Below are positions 35,058 through 43,745 of a stretch of 59,363 nucleotides of DNA, one piece after another. This DNA is from JBFKQC01 sp041627895 (GTDB taxonomy: Bacteria; Pseudomonadota; Alphaproteobacteria; Rhodobacterales; Rhodobacteraceae): positions 1 through 59,363 of the forward strand of contig JBFKQC010000017.1 in assembly GCA_041627895.1 (NCBI GenBank), given 5' to 3'. The notes beneath the pieces were generated by a model. That model was not told the origin of the DNA and made no database searches. It worked only from the letters and a program-made list of their open reading frames with translations. The translations under genes and the position numbers were made by a program. Within the stretch, counting starts at the first letter, position 1; each line of letters begins with the position of its first letter.

Positions 35058-36305
35058 ATGGGTATCCTCAACAAACTGGCGGCAAGCACGGCCGCGCTGG
35101 TTCTGACCGGCGGCGCGGCGCTGGCGGGCTGCGGTCTCGACGGCGGCCGGGTCAGCATCGTGGGCAACGAATTCCCCGCGATCCAGACCGTCGGCGCCAA
35201 CGCGATCGCCTGCGGCGGCGAAGGCGTCGAGGCGAAGTCGAACCTCACCGCCGACCACCAGAAGATCAACGTCGCGGGCATGAGCTCGAACCCGGCCGAG
35301 TACACCACCGCGATCATCGCGAACTCGTCGATCGTGGCGCTGATGAACGAGGGCCTGATTCGCCCGCTGAACAGCCTGGTCGAAAAGCACGGGGCAGCAC
35401 TGAAGCCGAATCAGCTGATCAAGGTCGGCGACGACGTGATGGCGGTGGCCTTCATGGCCAACGCACAGCACCTGACCTACCGCAAGGACATCCTCGACCA
35501 GATCGGCGTCGAGCCGCCGAAGACCTACGAGGAGATGCTCGAAGCCGCGAAGATGATCCGCGACAAGGGCATCCTGGAGAACCCGCTGGGCGGCGCATAT
35601 GCGGCCGGCTGGAACCTGGCGCAGGAATTCAACAACATGTTCCTCGGCTACGGCGGCACGCATTTCAAGGAAGGCAGCGCCGAGCCCAACGTGAATTCCG
35701 AGGCCGGGGTCAAGGCGCTTGAGATGATGAAGGCGCTCAGCGCGTACATGAACCCCGACTTCCTGACCCACGACTCGAACGCGACCTCGGCCGAGTGGAA
35801 GGCCGGCAACGTCGCGATCATGAACATGTGGGGCAGCCGCGTCGGCCGCCTGAAGGACACCTCGGAAGGCGCGTCCGAAGAGGTTGCCGACAACACGATG
35901 ATTGCCGGGCCGCTGACCGTGGGCGGCGGAAGCATTCCGGCCTCGACGCTGTGGTGGGATGGCTGGACCGTGGCCAAGAACATCTCGGACCAGGACGCCG
36001 AAGCGACCTTCGTCGCGATGATGAAGGGCGTCTCGCCGGACATCCTCGGCCAGGACGGCGTGCCGGAACAGGCCGTCTGGCTGATCGACGGCTACCAGCC
36101 GACCGAAGCCGCCGTGGGCGTCTTCGCCGCGGCCGAAATGGGCACCATCCCCTACCCGATGCTGCCCTACATGGGCCTGATGCACACCGCGCTCGGCAAC
36201 GAGCTTGCGGACTTCATGCAGGGCAAGGAATCGGCGGAACAGGCGCTGGCCGACGTCGAGGCGGCCTATATCGCCGCAGCCAAGGAAAAAGGCTTCCTGC
36301 AATAG
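35058..36305 (+). CDS. Sugar-type ABC transporter substrate-binding protein
   Basis: A 415-residue family-1 extracellular binding protein. The N-terminal signal (MGILNKLAASTAALVLTGGA) ends in LAGC, which could be a lipobox or a normal Sec site. The mature protein has the family pattern TAIIANSSIVALMNEGLIRPL, AHAQHLTYRKDILDQIGVEPPKTYEEML-like segments and WWDGWTVAKN. The start follows an AGGGAGAAG ribosome site. It begins the plus-strand operon SBP-permease-permease-NTF2-NTF2-kinase-TIM/MGS. The ligand is unknown. Confidence 0.87.
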   Translation: MGILNKLAASTAALVLTGGAALAGCGLDGGRVSIVGNEFPAIQTVGANAIACGGEGVEAKSNLTADHQKINVAGMSSNPAEYTTAIIANSSIVALMNEGLIRPLNSLVEKHGAALKPNQLIKVGDDVMAVAFMANAQHLTYRKDILDQIGVEPPKTYEEMLEAAKMIRDKGILENPLGGAYAAGWNLAQEFNNMFLGYGGTHFKEGSAEPNVNSEAGVKALEMMKALSAYMNPDFLTHDSNATSAEWKAGNVAIMNMWGSRVGRLKDTSEGASEEVADNTMIAGPLTVGGGSIPASTLWWDGWTVAKNISDQDAEATFVAMMKGVSPDILGQDGVPEQAVWLIDGYQPTEAAVGVFAAAEMGTIPYPMLPYMGLMHTALGNELADFMQGKESAEQALADVEAAYIAAAKEKGFLQ

Positions 36306-36313
36306 GCACGGCC

Positions 36314-36341
36314 GGGGCGGCGGGGTTCACCCTGCCGCCCC
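36314..36341 (+). terminator. Hairpin after the sugar ABC binding-protein gene
   Basis: GGGGCGGC (36314-36321) pairs with GCCGCCCC (36334-36341), and the inner GGG-TTCA-CCC extends the stem. It starts 8 nt after the stop and precedes the permease genes by 60 nt without a U-tract, fitting mRNA stabilisation or partial termination within the operon. Confidence 0.65.
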
Positions 36342-36402
36342 TTCTGCAACACCCGCCGCGCCCTAACGCTTCGCTCCACCGCTTTCGACGGACCCGCAGC
36401 AG

Positions 36403-37428
36403 ATGCGCCACTCGACCTTCTTCTGGTTCTTCCTGCCAACCGCCCTCGCGATGCTGCTGTTCATCGCGCTGCCCATCGTCTCGGTGGTGTTCCAGTCGGT
36501 CTATGCGCCGCACGAGGCGGTGCTGAAGACCGTGGAAACCTGCGGCCCGTTCGGATGCAACGAGACCACCAGCGTCGACCAGGCGGCGACCGAGGCGCTG
36601 CGCGAGGCCGAGCCGCTCGGCCGCTTCGTGGGGCTCGACGTCTACCTGGACCGCGGCCACCTCGCGATTCAGGAAATCGGCCAGATCTGGCGGGCAACCG
36701 ACGGCCTTGGCGAGTTCCTGGCCCGCATCCAGAACCTGCCGCTTTACCGCGCGCTGTCGTTCACCATCGTCTTCGTCGGGGTGGTGACGCCGCTGACGAT
36801 CATTCTCGGCCTGGCCATCGCGCTGGCGGTCAACACGGTGAACGAACGGCTGAAGGGGCTGACGATCTTCTTTTCGCTTCTGCCCTTCGTGATCACGCCG
36901 CTGATCGGCTCGCTGGTGCTGTTCTGGATGATCGACAGCCGCGGCATCATTGGCAATTTCATCCAGTACGTCGCCAACGATCCGCAGCTTTCGCTGAAGG
37001 CGTCCACCGGGCTGACCTGGATCACGCTGATCGTCTACGGCGTCTGGCACGCGGCGCCGTTTGCCTTCGTGGTGTTCTACGCCGGGCTGCAGACGGTGCC
37101 GCAAGACACGCTGGAAAGCGCGATGATCGACGGCGCGACGCGCTGGCAGCAGACGCGCTATATCGTGATCCCGCACCTGATGCCGCTGATCACCTTCGTG
37201 GCGCTGATCCAGCTGATGGACAATTTCCGGGTCTTCGAACCGATCGTCGGCTTCGCCGCCTCGGCGCATGCAACGTCGCTTTCCTGGATCATCTTCAACG
37301 ACCTCGGCGGCGAGACCCGGCAATTGTCCTCGGCCGCGGCGAACTCGGTCCTGACCATCATCGGCGTGGCGATCCTGTTGTCGCCCGTCCTCGTGCGCAC
37401 CTGGCGCGACTTCAACGCGAAGAGCTGA
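36403..37428 (+). CDS. Sugar-type ABC transporter permease (MalF-like) with enlarged periplasmic loop
   Basis: A 341-residue inner-membrane permease. The EAA loop is TLESAMIDGATRWQQTRYIVIPHLMPLI. It is longer than most 290-300-residue homologues because about 80 residues lie between the first helix (about 7-31) and the second (about 118-140). That loop contains two cysteines in ETCGPFGCNET, possibly a disulfide, and could contact the binding protein. Pairs with the next permease. Confidence 0.88.
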   Translation: MRHSTFFWFFLPTALAMLLFIALPIVSVVFQSVYAPHEAVLKTVETCGPFGCNETTSVDQAATEALREAEPLGRFVGLDVYLDRGHLAIQEIGQIWRATDGLGEFLARIQNLPLYRALSFTIVFVGVVTPLTIILGLAIALAVNTVNERLKGLTIFFSLLPFVITPLIGSLVLFWMIDSRGIIGNFIQYVANDPQLSLKASTGLTWITLIVYGVWHAAPFAFVVFYAGLQTVPQDTLESAMIDGATRWQQTRYIVIPHLMPLITFVALIQLMDNFRVFEPIVGFAASAHATSLSWIIFNDLGGETRQLSSAAANSVLTIIGVAILLSPVLVRTWRDFNAKS

Positions 37429-37431
37429 GCC

Positions 37432-38313
37432 ATGGCAACCCGCGCCCGTCAACGACCCCTCGGCCTGCGCGTCGCGATCAGCAGCTTCCTGGCGCTCTGG
37501 ATCTTCCTCGCCGCGTTCCCGTTCCTCTGGACGCTCTGGGGCTCTTTCAAGGTCGAGCTGGATTTCTTCTCGATCGCCGACTGGAGCTACGCGATCACCG
37601 GCGAGCGCACGAAGGCGGTCTACGACCGGCCGTTCACCGGCGCGGGCTATGACGGCGCCTGGGTCCGGGAAGAGTTCTGGCGCAACACGATGAACACCGC
37701 GATCGTGTGCTTCTTCGTGGTCTGCACCTCGCTGACCATCGGCACGCTCGGCGGCTACGCGCTCAGCCGGTCGAGCTATCGCTACACGTTCTGGCTGTTG
37801 ATCGCGGCGCTGATCTTCCGTGCGATGCCGCCGATCACGCTGGTTTCGGGTTATCTGCTGCCGTTCTTCGAGTGGAACCTCTGGGGGCACCTGGCGACGA
37901 CGATCATCGTGCTGGTGGCGATCAACCAGCCCTTCACGCTGTGGATGCTGCATTCCTTCTTCGCCAAAATCCCGAAAGAGCTGGACGAGAGCGCCAAGGT
38001 CGACGGCTGCACCCAGTTCCAGGCGTTCCGGCACGTGATCATCCCGGTCATGTGGCCCGGCGTGATCACCACCGGACTGTTCAGCTTTCTGCTGGCCTAT
38101 AACGACTTCGCCGTCACTTCGATGCTGCTGTCAGAATCGAACCGCACCATGGTGCCCGCCATCGCCGCCTTTCTCGGCACCACCCAGACCGAGGGCAACG
38201 TGATGTTCGCCGTGGCCGCGGTGGTTTCGGCGACGGTGCCGCTCTTCATTCTGGTGATGTTCTTCCAGCGCCAGATCGTCAGCGGCCTCACGGCAGGCGC
38301 CGTCAAGGGATGA
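37432..38313 (+). CDS. Sugar-type ABC transporter permease (MalG-like)
   Basis: A 293-residue permease with six predicted helices and EAA loop IPKELDESAKVDGCTQFQAFRHVIIPVMWPG. It starts 3 nt after the partner permease and overlaps the next gene by 4 nt (ATGA), so transport and the downstream metabolic genes are translationally linked. Confidence 0.9.
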   Translation: MATRARQRPLGLRVAISSFLALWIFLAAFPFLWTLWGSFKVELDFFSIADWSYAITGERTKAVYDRPFTGAGYDGAWVREEFWRNTMNTAIVCFFVVCTSLTIGTLGGYALSRSSYRYTFWLLIAALIFRAMPPITLVSGYLLPFFEWNLWGHLATTIIVLVAINQPFTLWMLHSFFAKIPKELDESAKVDGCTQFQAFRHVIIPVMWPGVITTGLFSFLLAYNDFAVTSMLLSESNRTMVPAIAAFLGTTQTEGNVMFAVAAVVSATVPLFILVMFFQRQIVSGLTAGAVKG

Positions 38314-39287
38314 GCCCCGAAAAGGCGGCCTTCCGGAACTATCTGGAGGCGTTCCGCCACCCCGACGCGGCCGCGCAGGACGCCGCGGTGCGCGGCTTCA
38401 TCGCGCCGGATGCGGCCGTCAACATCGTGCATCCGTTCAACGCCGTACCGGGCACCGAGGGCTACCTGGACCTCCTCGCCACGCTCCGCGCCTCCTTCGA
38501 GGGGCTGTACCGGCGTGACTACATCGCCATGGGCGGCACGTTCGAAGGGGCAGAGTGGGTCACGTCGACCGGCTATTGGGTCGGCCACTTCGCGCGGCCC
38601 TGGCTGGGCATCCGTCCCAGCGGAGCGCTGGCCTGGCTGCGGGTGGGCGAATTCCACCGGGTCGCCGGCGGCCGCGCCGTCGAAAGCTACGTCTTCCTCG
38701 ACATCCCGGAACTGATGATTGCCTGCGGGCAATGGCCGATCGCCGAAAGTCCCGGGCGCGACCGCGGCTATACCGGGCTCCTGCCCGGCCCGGCGACGCA
38801 GGACGGCCTGCAATGGCGCCGCAACGACCCGGCGCAGGGCGACAGGCGGCTCGGCGGCGTCGTCGACATGCTGCGCAGCCTCGCCACCGATGACGAGGCC
38901 TGGCGCCCCTACTGGCACGAGAACATGATGTGGTACGGGCCCGCGGCCTTCGGCAGCTTCGTCGGGATCGAGAATTTCGCCGGCTTCCAGCGCCCGTTCG
39001 AACTGGCCTTTGACGGCTGGTCGGGCGGTGCCGCGCAAAATGGCATGACGCGGCATTTCACCCGCTTCGGAGACGGCGATTACGTCTGTTCCGGCGGCTG
39101 GCCGTCGCTGACGGGCGTGCAGTCCGGGCGGTTCCTGGGGCAGGACCCGACAGGCAGGCGGCTATTCATGCGGGTCTGCGACTGGTGGCGCTGGGAGGCT
39201 GACAGGCTGGTCGAGAACTGGGTATTCGTCGACATCCTCGACGTGCTGAAACAGATCGGCCGCGACGTGCTGCGAGAGCTGTCTTGA
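38310..39287 (+). CDS. SnoaL/NTF2-like double-domain protein A
   Basis: A 325-residue soluble protein made of two NTF2/SnoaL-like (ester cyclase type) domains, about 1-150 and 165-325. Landmarks are HPFNAVPGTEGYLDLL, RPWLGIRPSG, EFHRVAGGRAVESYVFLDIPELM, ENMMWYGPAAFGSFVGIENFAGFQRPF and RLVENWVFVDILDVLKQIG. SnoaL-type folds act as isomerases, cyclases or hydratases on small carbonyl compounds. It is paralogous to the next gene, overlaps both neighbours by 4 nt, and is thus embedded in the transporter operon. The reaction is unknown. Confidence 0.78.
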   Translation: MSPEKAAFRNYLEAFRHPDAAAQDAAVRGFIAPDAAVNIVHPFNAVPGTEGYLDLLATLRASFEGLYRRDYIAMGGTFEGAEWVTSTGYWVGHFARPWLGIRPSGALAWLRVGEFHRVAGGRAVESYVFLDIPELMIACGQWPIAESPGRDRGYTGLLPGPATQDGLQWRRNDPAQGDRRLGGVVDMLRSLATDDEAWRPYWHENMMWYGPAAFGSFVGIENFAGFQRPFELAFDGWSGGAAQNGMTRHFTRFGDGDYVCSGGWPSLTGVQSGRFLGQDPTGRRLFMRVCDWWRWEADRLVENWVFVDILDVLKQIGRDVLRELS

Positions 39288-40300
39288 ACGGCGGTGCGAC
39301 CCCGGGTTTTCAGGCCGAAAAGGCCCGGGTCCGCGCGTTCTATGCCGCGCTCGATGCCGCGTCTCCCGATGCCTGCGCCGAAGCCCTGGCCACCCATTGC
39401 GCCCCCGACCTGCGCTGGCGCGGCTTCCACCCCTTCAACGAGATCACGGGCGCCGAGGCCGTCGCCGACGCCTTCTGGCGCCCGATGAAGACCGCGCTTG
39501 CGCCAATGCAGCGCCGGCTCGACCTGTTCTTCGCGGGCCGCAACGCCGTCGCCGGCGGCGCCAGCGTCTGGGTCGGCACCATGGGGCACCTGATGGGGTT
39601 GTTCGACGCGCCCTGGCTGGGCATCCGCCCCACCCGCCGGATCGCGATGCTGCGTTATGCCGCCTTCCACCGGGTTGCGGACGACCGGATCGCCGAGACC
39701 GCGATGTATTTCGACATCCCGCAACTGATGGTGCAGGCCGGTCAGAACCCGTTTCCGCCCGAGACCGGCGCGCATCTGGTGCAGCCGGGTCCCGTGACCC
39801 ACGACGGGCTGCTCTTCGACCCGCAGGACCCGGTCGAGGGCGAAAAGACGCTCGCCGCGATTAACTACATGATCGGCGATATCCGCACCTGGTCGGGCGG
39901 CCGCACCGAGCCCCTGGTCGACGAATTGCGCCGGTCCTGGACCGAGGACATGATCTGGTGGGGCCCGGCCGGGATCGGTGCGACCTACACGATCGAGCGC
40001 TACGCCGAGCAGCACGCCGGACCGTTCCGCGCCGCCTTCGGCGAGCGCAAGTTCAACGGCCACGTCGCCAAGATCGCCGAGGGCCGATTCGGCGGCTTCT
40101 TCGGCTGGCCCAACCTGACGCTGACCCATACCGGCGGCTTCATGGGGATGCCCGCGACCGGGCAGGCGGCCGACATGCGGGTGATCGACATGTACCGGCG
40201 CGAGGGCGACAAGCTGGCCGAGAACTGGGTGTTCATCGACCTGCTGCATTTCTGGCGCATGCAGGGGCTGGACGTGCTGGGCCGGATGGCGGCGATCTGA
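39284..40300 (+). CDS. SnoaL/NTF2-like double-domain protein B
   Basis: A 338-residue paralogue of the preceding protein, sharing HPFNEITGAEAVAD, APWLGIRPTRRIAMLR, AFHRVADDRIAETAMYFDIPQLM, EDMIWWGPAGIGATYTIERYAE and KLAENWVFIDLLHFWR at matching places. The start is a TTG overlapping the previous stop (TTGA); no nearby ATG preserves the conserved N-terminus. The two proteins could form a heteromer or catalyse successive steps. Function unknown. Confidence 0.78.
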   Translation: MNGGATPGFQAEKARVRAFYAALDAASPDACAEALATHCAPDLRWRGFHPFNEITGAEAVADAFWRPMKTALAPMQRRLDLFFAGRNAVAGGASVWVGTMGHLMGLFDAPWLGIRPTRRIAMLRYAAFHRVADDRIAETAMYFDIPQLMVQAGQNPFPPETGAHLVQPGPVTHDGLLFDPQDPVEGEKTLAAINYMIGDIRTWSGGRTEPLVDELRRSWTEDMIWWGPAGIGATYTIERYAEQHAGPFRAAFGERKFNGHVAKIAEGRFGGFFGWPNLTLTHTGGFMGMPATGQAADMRVIDMYRREGDKLAENWVFIDLLHFWRMQGLDVLGRMAAI

Positions 40301-40387
40301 TCGCCCGCGGCGCTGCCCGGCGGCCTTTCCCGCGTGCGGGATTGCCGTCACACTGCGATGCATCGCAATCCATCGGGACGGGCCCGG

Positions 40388-41206
40388 ATGCCCCGGATCA
40401 TGATCATCTCCAGCCTCGTCGCGCACGGCCATGTCGGGCTGTCGGCGGCGCTGCCCGTCTGCCAGGCGCTGGGTGTCGAGATCACGGCGCTGCCGACGAC
40501 GGTCCTGTCGAACCATCCCGGCTGGCCGCATGTCGCCGGCGCGCAGGTGCCGCCCGGCCAACTGACCGCCATGGCCGACGCCATTGCCGCCAACGGCTGG
40601 CTCGCCGGCCACGATGCGCTGTTGACCGGCTACCTGCCCGGCGCCGCCCACGTCGAGGCGGCGGCCGAAATCGCAACCCGGCTGCGCGCGGCCCGGCGCG
40701 GTACCCGCATCGTCGTCGATCCGGTGCTCGGTGACACGCTGAAAGGGCTTTACATCGCCGAGGACGCCGCTGCGGCCATCCGCGACCGCCTGGTGCCGCT
40801 CGCCGATATCCTGACGCCGAACGCTTTCGAGCTTGCCTGGCTCACCGGCAGGCCCGTTGCCGCGCTCGCCGGGGCGGTCGCGGCGGCGCGGGCGCTGGCC
40901 GGCCACGGCGCCGCCGTGCACCTGACCTCGCCGCCGCTTGGCGGAACCGACACCGGCGTGCTGACGGTCGAACGCGGTACGGCCCGCCTCACCCGCCACG
41001 CGCTTTGCCGCGATGTTCCCCACGGCGCCGGCGACGTCTTCGCCGCACTGATCGCCGCCGGCCTGCCGGTCGGCGCGGCGCTCGGGCATCTCTCGGCCCT
41101 TGCCGAAGCCTCGCAGGGCGCCGATCATCTGGACATAACGGGCAGCAGGGATCGCTGGCTTGCCGCCCCCGCCCTGCCCGCCGAACCGATCAGCGACGAG
41201 ACGTGA
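40388..41206 (+). CDS. Pyridoxal kinase-like (PdxK/PdxY) ribokinase-fold kinase
   Basis: A 272-residue ribokinase-superfamily kinase of the pyridoxal/hydroxymethylpyrimidine type. It has SSLVAHGHVGLSAA (8-21), DPVLGD (111-116), TPNAFELAWLTG (143-154) and the catalytic GAGD with Asp216. Context in a sugar-type catabolic operon makes phosphorylation of the imported compound or its product as likely as a vitamin B6 role. The ATG at 40388 aligns with the family start. The gene ends 4 nt before the TIM/MGS fusion. Confidence 0.82.
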   Translation: MPRIMIISSLVAHGHVGLSAALPVCQALGVEITALPTTVLSNHPGWPHVAGAQVPPGQLTAMADAIAANGWLAGHDALLTGYLPGAAHVEAAAEIATRLRAARRGTRIVVDPVLGDTLKGLYIAEDAAAAIRDRLVPLADILTPNAFELAWLTGRPVAALAGAVAAARALAGHGAAVHLTSPPLGGTDTGVLTVERGTARLTRHALCRDVPHGAGDVFAALIAAGLPVGAALGHLSALAEASQGADHLDITGSRDRWLAAPALPAEPISDET

Positions 41207-41210
41207 ACCC

Positions 41211-42281
41211 ATGGCCTTCGATTTCATCCTGATGCTCACCTCGGGCGACCGCACCATCCCGGACGCCCGCGCCCGGCTGGAGGAGGCGCTGGAAGGCGGG
41301 GTGCGGCATATCGGTTTCAAGGATGTCGGCCTGCCGCTCGCCGACCTGCGCGAACTAGCCGCCGCGATCCGGACGGCAGGCGGGCGGTCGTATCTGGAAG
41401 TCGTCAGCCTCGACGAGGACAGCGAACTCGCCTCGGCCCGCGCCGCGGTCGAACTCGATGTCGACTGCCTGCTCGGCGGCACCCGCGCCGATGCGGTCAC
41501 GCAGGTGATCCGCGCCCACCCGACCCGCTATTACCCCTTCCCCGGGCGGATCACCGGCCACCCGAGCGTGCTGGAGGGTCCGGCCGAGGACATCGTCGCC
41601 TCGGCCCGGCGCCTGGCAGATCTGGAACATGTGCATGGTCTCGACCTCTTGGCATACCGCCATTCCGGCGATGTCGAGGCGCTGATGCGCCAGGTCTGCG
41701 CCGCCGTCGCCTGCCCGGTGATCATGGCCGGCAGCATCGACAGCGAGGCGCGCGTGCGCGCGACCGCCGCTGCCGGCGCGGCCGGTTTCACCGTCGGGAC
41801 GGCCGCCTTCGAGGGCGCGTTTCCGGCGGCGACCGGCGGCTTCATCGAACAGGTGCGCGCGATCCTCGCGATCACCGCCCGCGCGCAGGCGCTGTCCACC
41901 GCGCCGCGCCGGTTGGCCGTGGTCGCCCATGAGGGCCGCAAGGCGCATCTTCGCGCCTGGGTGCTGCGCCATGCCGACGTCCTCGCCGGGCACAGGCTGA
42001 TCTGCACAGGCGGCACCGGACGGATGATCGCCGAGGCCGCCCCCGAGCTTTCGGTGCAGCGCCTGCAGCGCGGCGCGCGGGGCGGCGACCAGCAGCTTGG
42101 CGCGATGGTGGCAACGGGCGAACTGGACGCGGTGATCTTCTTCGCCGATCCGGCCTCGCCGCATGGCGCCGACGTCGACCTGCAGGCGCTGACCCGGCTG
42201 GCGATCATGCACGACATCCCGATCGCGCTGAGCGGCGCGGCGGCCGACATGGTGGTGGCGGGCCTCCTCGCGCGCGGTTAG
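41211..42281 (+). CDS. TIM-barrel domain fused to methylglyoxal synthase domain
   Basis: A 356-residue two-domain protein. Residues about 1-220 look like a phosphate-binding TIM barrel (IGFKDVGLPL, AGSIDSEARV, GFTVGTAAFEG), possibly an aldolase or HisA-like enzyme. Residues about 233-356 match methylglyoxal synthase: VVAHEGRK, CTGGTG phosphate loop at 266-270, GARGGDQQLGAM with the catalytic Asp293, FFADPASPHG and DVDLQALTRLAIMHDIP. Methylglyoxal synthase converts dihydroxyacetone phosphate to methylglyoxal. The fusion suggests that an aldolase product, perhaps DHAP, is passed directly on. I know no characterised protein with this architecture. Confidence 0.8.
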   Translation: MAFDFILMLTSGDRTIPDARARLEEALEGGVRHIGFKDVGLPLADLRELAAAIRTAGGRSYLEVVSLDEDSELASARAAVELDVDCLLGGTRADAVTQVIRAHPTRYYPFPGRITGHPSVLEGPAEDIVASARRLADLEHVHGLDLLAYRHSGDVEALMRQVCAAVACPVIMAGSIDSEARVRATAAAGAAGFTVGTAAFEGAFPAATGGFIEQVRAILAITARAQALSTAPRRLAVVAHEGRKAHLRAWVLRHADVLAGHRLICTGGTGRMIAEAAPELSVQRLQRGARGGDQQLGAMVATGELDAVIFFADPASPHGADVDLQALTRLAIMHDIPIALSGAAADMVVAGLLARG

Positions 42282-42335
42282 ATGTGGTGCCGCATCAGGT
42301 TGTTCCGAACCCGCCCCGGTCAATCGCCTGGCGCG

Positions 42336-43643
42336 CTACCCCAGAACCGAGAAGCTCGAATCCCGGTTGATCGGGCGTTTGCGCGAATAGAACCCGGCGT
42401 CGATCACCCGGTCGATATAGGGCAGCCGGAACTGCAGCGGTTCGGCATCGTGGTCGCCGCCCGTTTCGCAATAGCCGATCAGCGCCGCCATCAGCTTGCC
42501 CGCGATCGGCGCGTTCTTGAACTGGTTCCCGCTGGTGCCGCAGGCCATGTAGAAACCCGCCAGCGCCGAGCGGTCATAGATCGGAATCCAGTCGGTCGAG
42601 GCGTCGTAAAGGTCCACCACCCCGCGCATCCGCGAAGGTATCCCCAGCGACGGCACCCGCTGGCCATAGCGCATCGCCTGTGTGGTCCACTGATCCGTGA
42701 AGTCGTGGTCATAGACGGTGTCGCTTTCGACCCAGACATGCGGGTCGCATTCCGGGTCCTCGGACCCAACCAGGATGTGATTGCCGTGCTCCGGCCGGCA
42801 GTAGTAGGCGATGTCGCCGTCCGAAACGATGGTACCCCGCCCCTCGAAGTCGAAGCCCCCGGGCGCGGGCACGTGCACGACCTCCTGGCGCAATGGCCTT
42901 GTCTCGATCGTCATGTCGTCCAGAACGCCCGCCATCGCGTTCACCCGGGCCGACCCCGGGCCGGCGACGTTGACCACGACCGGCGCGTGCAATTCTTCGC
43001 CGCCGGCCAGCCGCACGCCGATGACGCGCCCGCCTGCCGACAGGATGTCCACGACCTCGGCGCCGGTGCGCACCGCCGCGCCGTGCAGGGCCGCGGCCTG
43101 CATCAGGTTCTGCGCCGACAACGCCGGGTCGGTGACATAGCCCGCCAGAGGCCAGAACACGCCGCCCACGATCCTTTTCCCGTTCGGCTCTGCGAAATGC
43201 GGATCGTCCATGCGCCGCGGCGGGGCGAAACTGTCGAGCGAATAGATCGGCAGGCGCTCGAGTATCCGTTCCGCCGTCCATTCCTCGACCGGGATGCCCA
43301 GCGCGCGGCTCATCTCCAGGTGCCGCGCCATGAAGCCGTTGGCCTCGGTCTTCATCACCAGGCAGCCGCATTCGCGGAACTGCGCCAGCTCCGCCCCCGC
43401 CGGCAGGCCGAGATATTCCGCCCAGTCGCGCCAATAGTGATAGCCCTCCCAGGCAAAGGCGGTGCCGTCGAGGGTGGAATAGTGCATCCGGATGATCGCG
43501 CAGGACCCCGCTGTCGAACCGTGGCCGACCTGCGCGTTGCGGTCGAGCGACAGGGTTTTCCAGCCCGCCTTGGCCATCTCGAACGCGGTCGCCGCACCGA
43601 TGACCCCGGTTCCGATGATGATCGCGTCGGCGGTTTCGGCCAT
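42336..43643 (-). CDS. FAD-dependent oxidoreductase (DAO family)
   Basis: A 435-residue DAO-family flavoprotein with the FAD motif IIIGTGVIGAATAFEMAKAG near the N-terminus, GSTAGSCAIIRMHYS, WFWPLAGYVTDPA-like central motif and the C-terminal GFYMACGTSGNQFKNAP block. It should oxidise an amine or N-methyl amino acid. The start at 43643 opens the Rossmann motif. It is the last gene of the nitroreductase-TauE-SDR operon, after a 102-nt gap, and is convergent with the TIM/MGS gene. Confidence 0.85.
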   Translation of the reverse strand: MAETADAIIIGTGVIGAATAFEMAKAGWKTLSLDRNAQVGHGSTAGSCAIIRMHYSTLDGTAFAWEGYHYWRDWAEYLGLPAGAELAQFRECGCLVMKTEANGFMARHLEMSRALGIPVEEWTAERILERLPIYSLDSFAPPRRMDDPHFAEPNGKRIVGGVFWPLAGYVTDPALSAQNLMQAAALHGAAVRTGAEVVDILSAGGRVIGVRLAGGEELHAPVVVNVAGPGSARVNAMAGVLDDMTIETRPLRQEVVHVPAPGGFDFEGRGTIVSDGDIAYYCRPEHGNHILVGSEDPECDPHVWVESDTVYDHDFTDQWTTQAMRYGQRVPSLGIPSRMRGVVDLYDASTDWIPIYDRSALAGFYMACGTSGNQFKNAPIAGKLMAALIGYCETGGDHDAEPLQFRLPYIDRVIDAGFYSRKRPINRDSSFSVLG

Positions 43644-43745
43644 GCGCCGTTCCCTTTCGTTTCCCGGCACCTCTCGCCGCGGCTTTCCCTCTTTGCCTCA
43701 ATATGCACCGCTTTCACAGGGCGGACCGGCGAAATCCGAAGCGGC

